Source of the DNA: Mesostigma viride
Lineage: Eukaryota; Streptophyta; Mesostigmatophyceae; Mesostigmatales; Mesostigmataceae
Length of the DNA: 61,500 bases
Reading direction: 5' to 3'
Assembly (NCBI GenBank): GCA_009746045.1
Contig: RPFO01000038.1
Location: 363,759-425,258 of the forward strand
Made by a program: the position numbers and the translations under genes
Notes under the pieces: model-generated
The model's database searches: none
Told to the model about the DNA's origin: nothing
What the model saw: the letters and a program-made list of their open reading frames with translations, nothing else
In this document: piece by piece, positions 60,881 through 61,500 of the stretch
Layout of the letters: the number at the start of each line of letters is the position of its first letter
Position numbering within the stretch: the first letter of the stretch is position 1

Positions 60881-61464
60881 CTATATAATGCATGAGAGGA
60901 CATAAGACACAACTTCCGAGAAGGAGGGGTGACGTGCCCTCCTTTGTACGTACTGGATCATGCCGGCCACCATCTGCTTGAAAGAGGCGCTCTCAGCCGC
61001 ATTGAAGCAATGCCGTTCTCGATAAAAAATTCGGCAGCCAGCAGCTGGACACCTTTCTCGTCGACGGGAACCAGCCATTTGGTGATGCTCAGCTGGCCTT
61101 TGCTGGGAACCGACGGCAAGTCAGCCGGCGCAGCTGCCCCTCCCATCTCCGCCATTGCCCTGTTAAAATTGTGCTGCTTCTTGGCGTCTGACTGCTGCGA
61201 CTTGTTGTTATACATCCTGAGAAACCTGCTCCGGATATTCGGTGGAATTTTGTCGCAGGGTAACATCCCTTCCCCTGCGATTCCGGCAAAGTGTGCACGG
61301 GATCGGAATACGCTGATTGCCCCCGCCCCGTATGAGATCTAGAACTTCTTGTTGCAAAATGAGCAGAACTTATTCGACACAAACTGCGTTTTGTTACTAA
61401 CAGCATCTGTGACTGCTTCTTTCTTCTCGAGAACGAAATCCCATTCAGGCCCTTTCTTCTTCAT
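60881..61464 (-). pseudogene. hAT-type transposase N terminus (BED finger and DUF659 start), broken
   Basis: From an ATG at 61464 the frame reads WDFVLEKKEAVTD, then the first half of a BED zinc finger (CSFCNKKF), an in-frame TAG, SYGAGAISVFRSRAHFAGIA and LPCDKIPPN (the distal finger residues), a helical linker, and LSITKWLVPVDEKGVQLLAA with FFIENGIA. A missing base then shifts the frame; the sense continues as FNAAESASFKQMVAGMIQYV and HPSFSEVVSYVLS. ENGI-x-FN and the following SFKQM block are typical of the DUF659 region of hAT-family transposases. The catalytic core and hAT dimerisation domain are absent. Family assignment is by motif recall. Confidence 0.7.
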
Positions 61465-61500
61465 GGCTGCAAATCGAAAATGGCTGCACTCTGTCGCACA

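Overview
This is nuclear DNA of a photosynthetic eukaryote, most likely a green alga. The genes have GT-AG introns, several predicted proteins begin with Ala/Ser/Arg-rich plastid-type leaders, and the intergenic space is full of non-LTR retrotransposon fragments, small DNA transposons and minisatellites. The placement rests on gene style only. A prasinophyte is plausible but not shown.

Host genes, left to right: (1) the N-terminal exons of a fumarate-reductase-type flavoprotein, minus strand, running off the left edge (815-3909); (2) an alpha/beta hydrolase in two exons, plus strand (5426-8721); (3) an intronless cysteine-containing LRR protein with a weak F-box-like N terminus, minus strand (11253-12803); (4) a plastid rhodanese-like protein lacking the catalytic cysteine, two exons, plus strand (16809-17897); (5) a five-exon ACT-domain protein, minus strand (30359-34525); (6) a five-exon membrane protein of unknown function, minus strand (38202-42976); (7) a small single-span plastid-type protein, two exons, plus strand (43690-44640). 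Genes 1/2 and 6/7 are divergent pairs with short shared upstream regions. These reconstructions come from splice phase plus reading-frame continuity.

Mobile layer. From 21.3 to 29.1 kb is a stratified nest. A LINE 3' fragment holds a second, 5'-truncated LINE. That LINE is broken by an ORF1-only LINE derivative on the other strand and by a TTAA-flanked DNA element, which carries a third, still open LINE copy with an 11-bp target duplication. The LINE copies share a 3' hairpin (5-bp stem, CNAC loop) with compensatory base changes, followed by short AT-rich tandem tails. Other elements have recognisable ends: a 232-bp TA-flanked MITE, a 604-bp element with 9-bp duplications, a 1.9-kb TTAA-flanked element, and four copies of a SINE-like family with 11-13 bp duplications.

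The right third is the least ordinary. Positions 46325-53160 form a 6.8-kb foldback-like structure: two inverted arms built from 8 and 12 copies of a 173-bp monomer, around a 3.0-kb core that has its own 120-bp coding-length tandem repeat. Next, 54510-60421 (minus) is a large multi-exon gene of no recognised family. It has several frameshifts, an in-frame stop, a possible ParB-like patch, an acidic tract, 72-bp repeats, and a short motif repeated only in its introns. A broken hAT-type BED/DUF659 transposase fragment closes the window.
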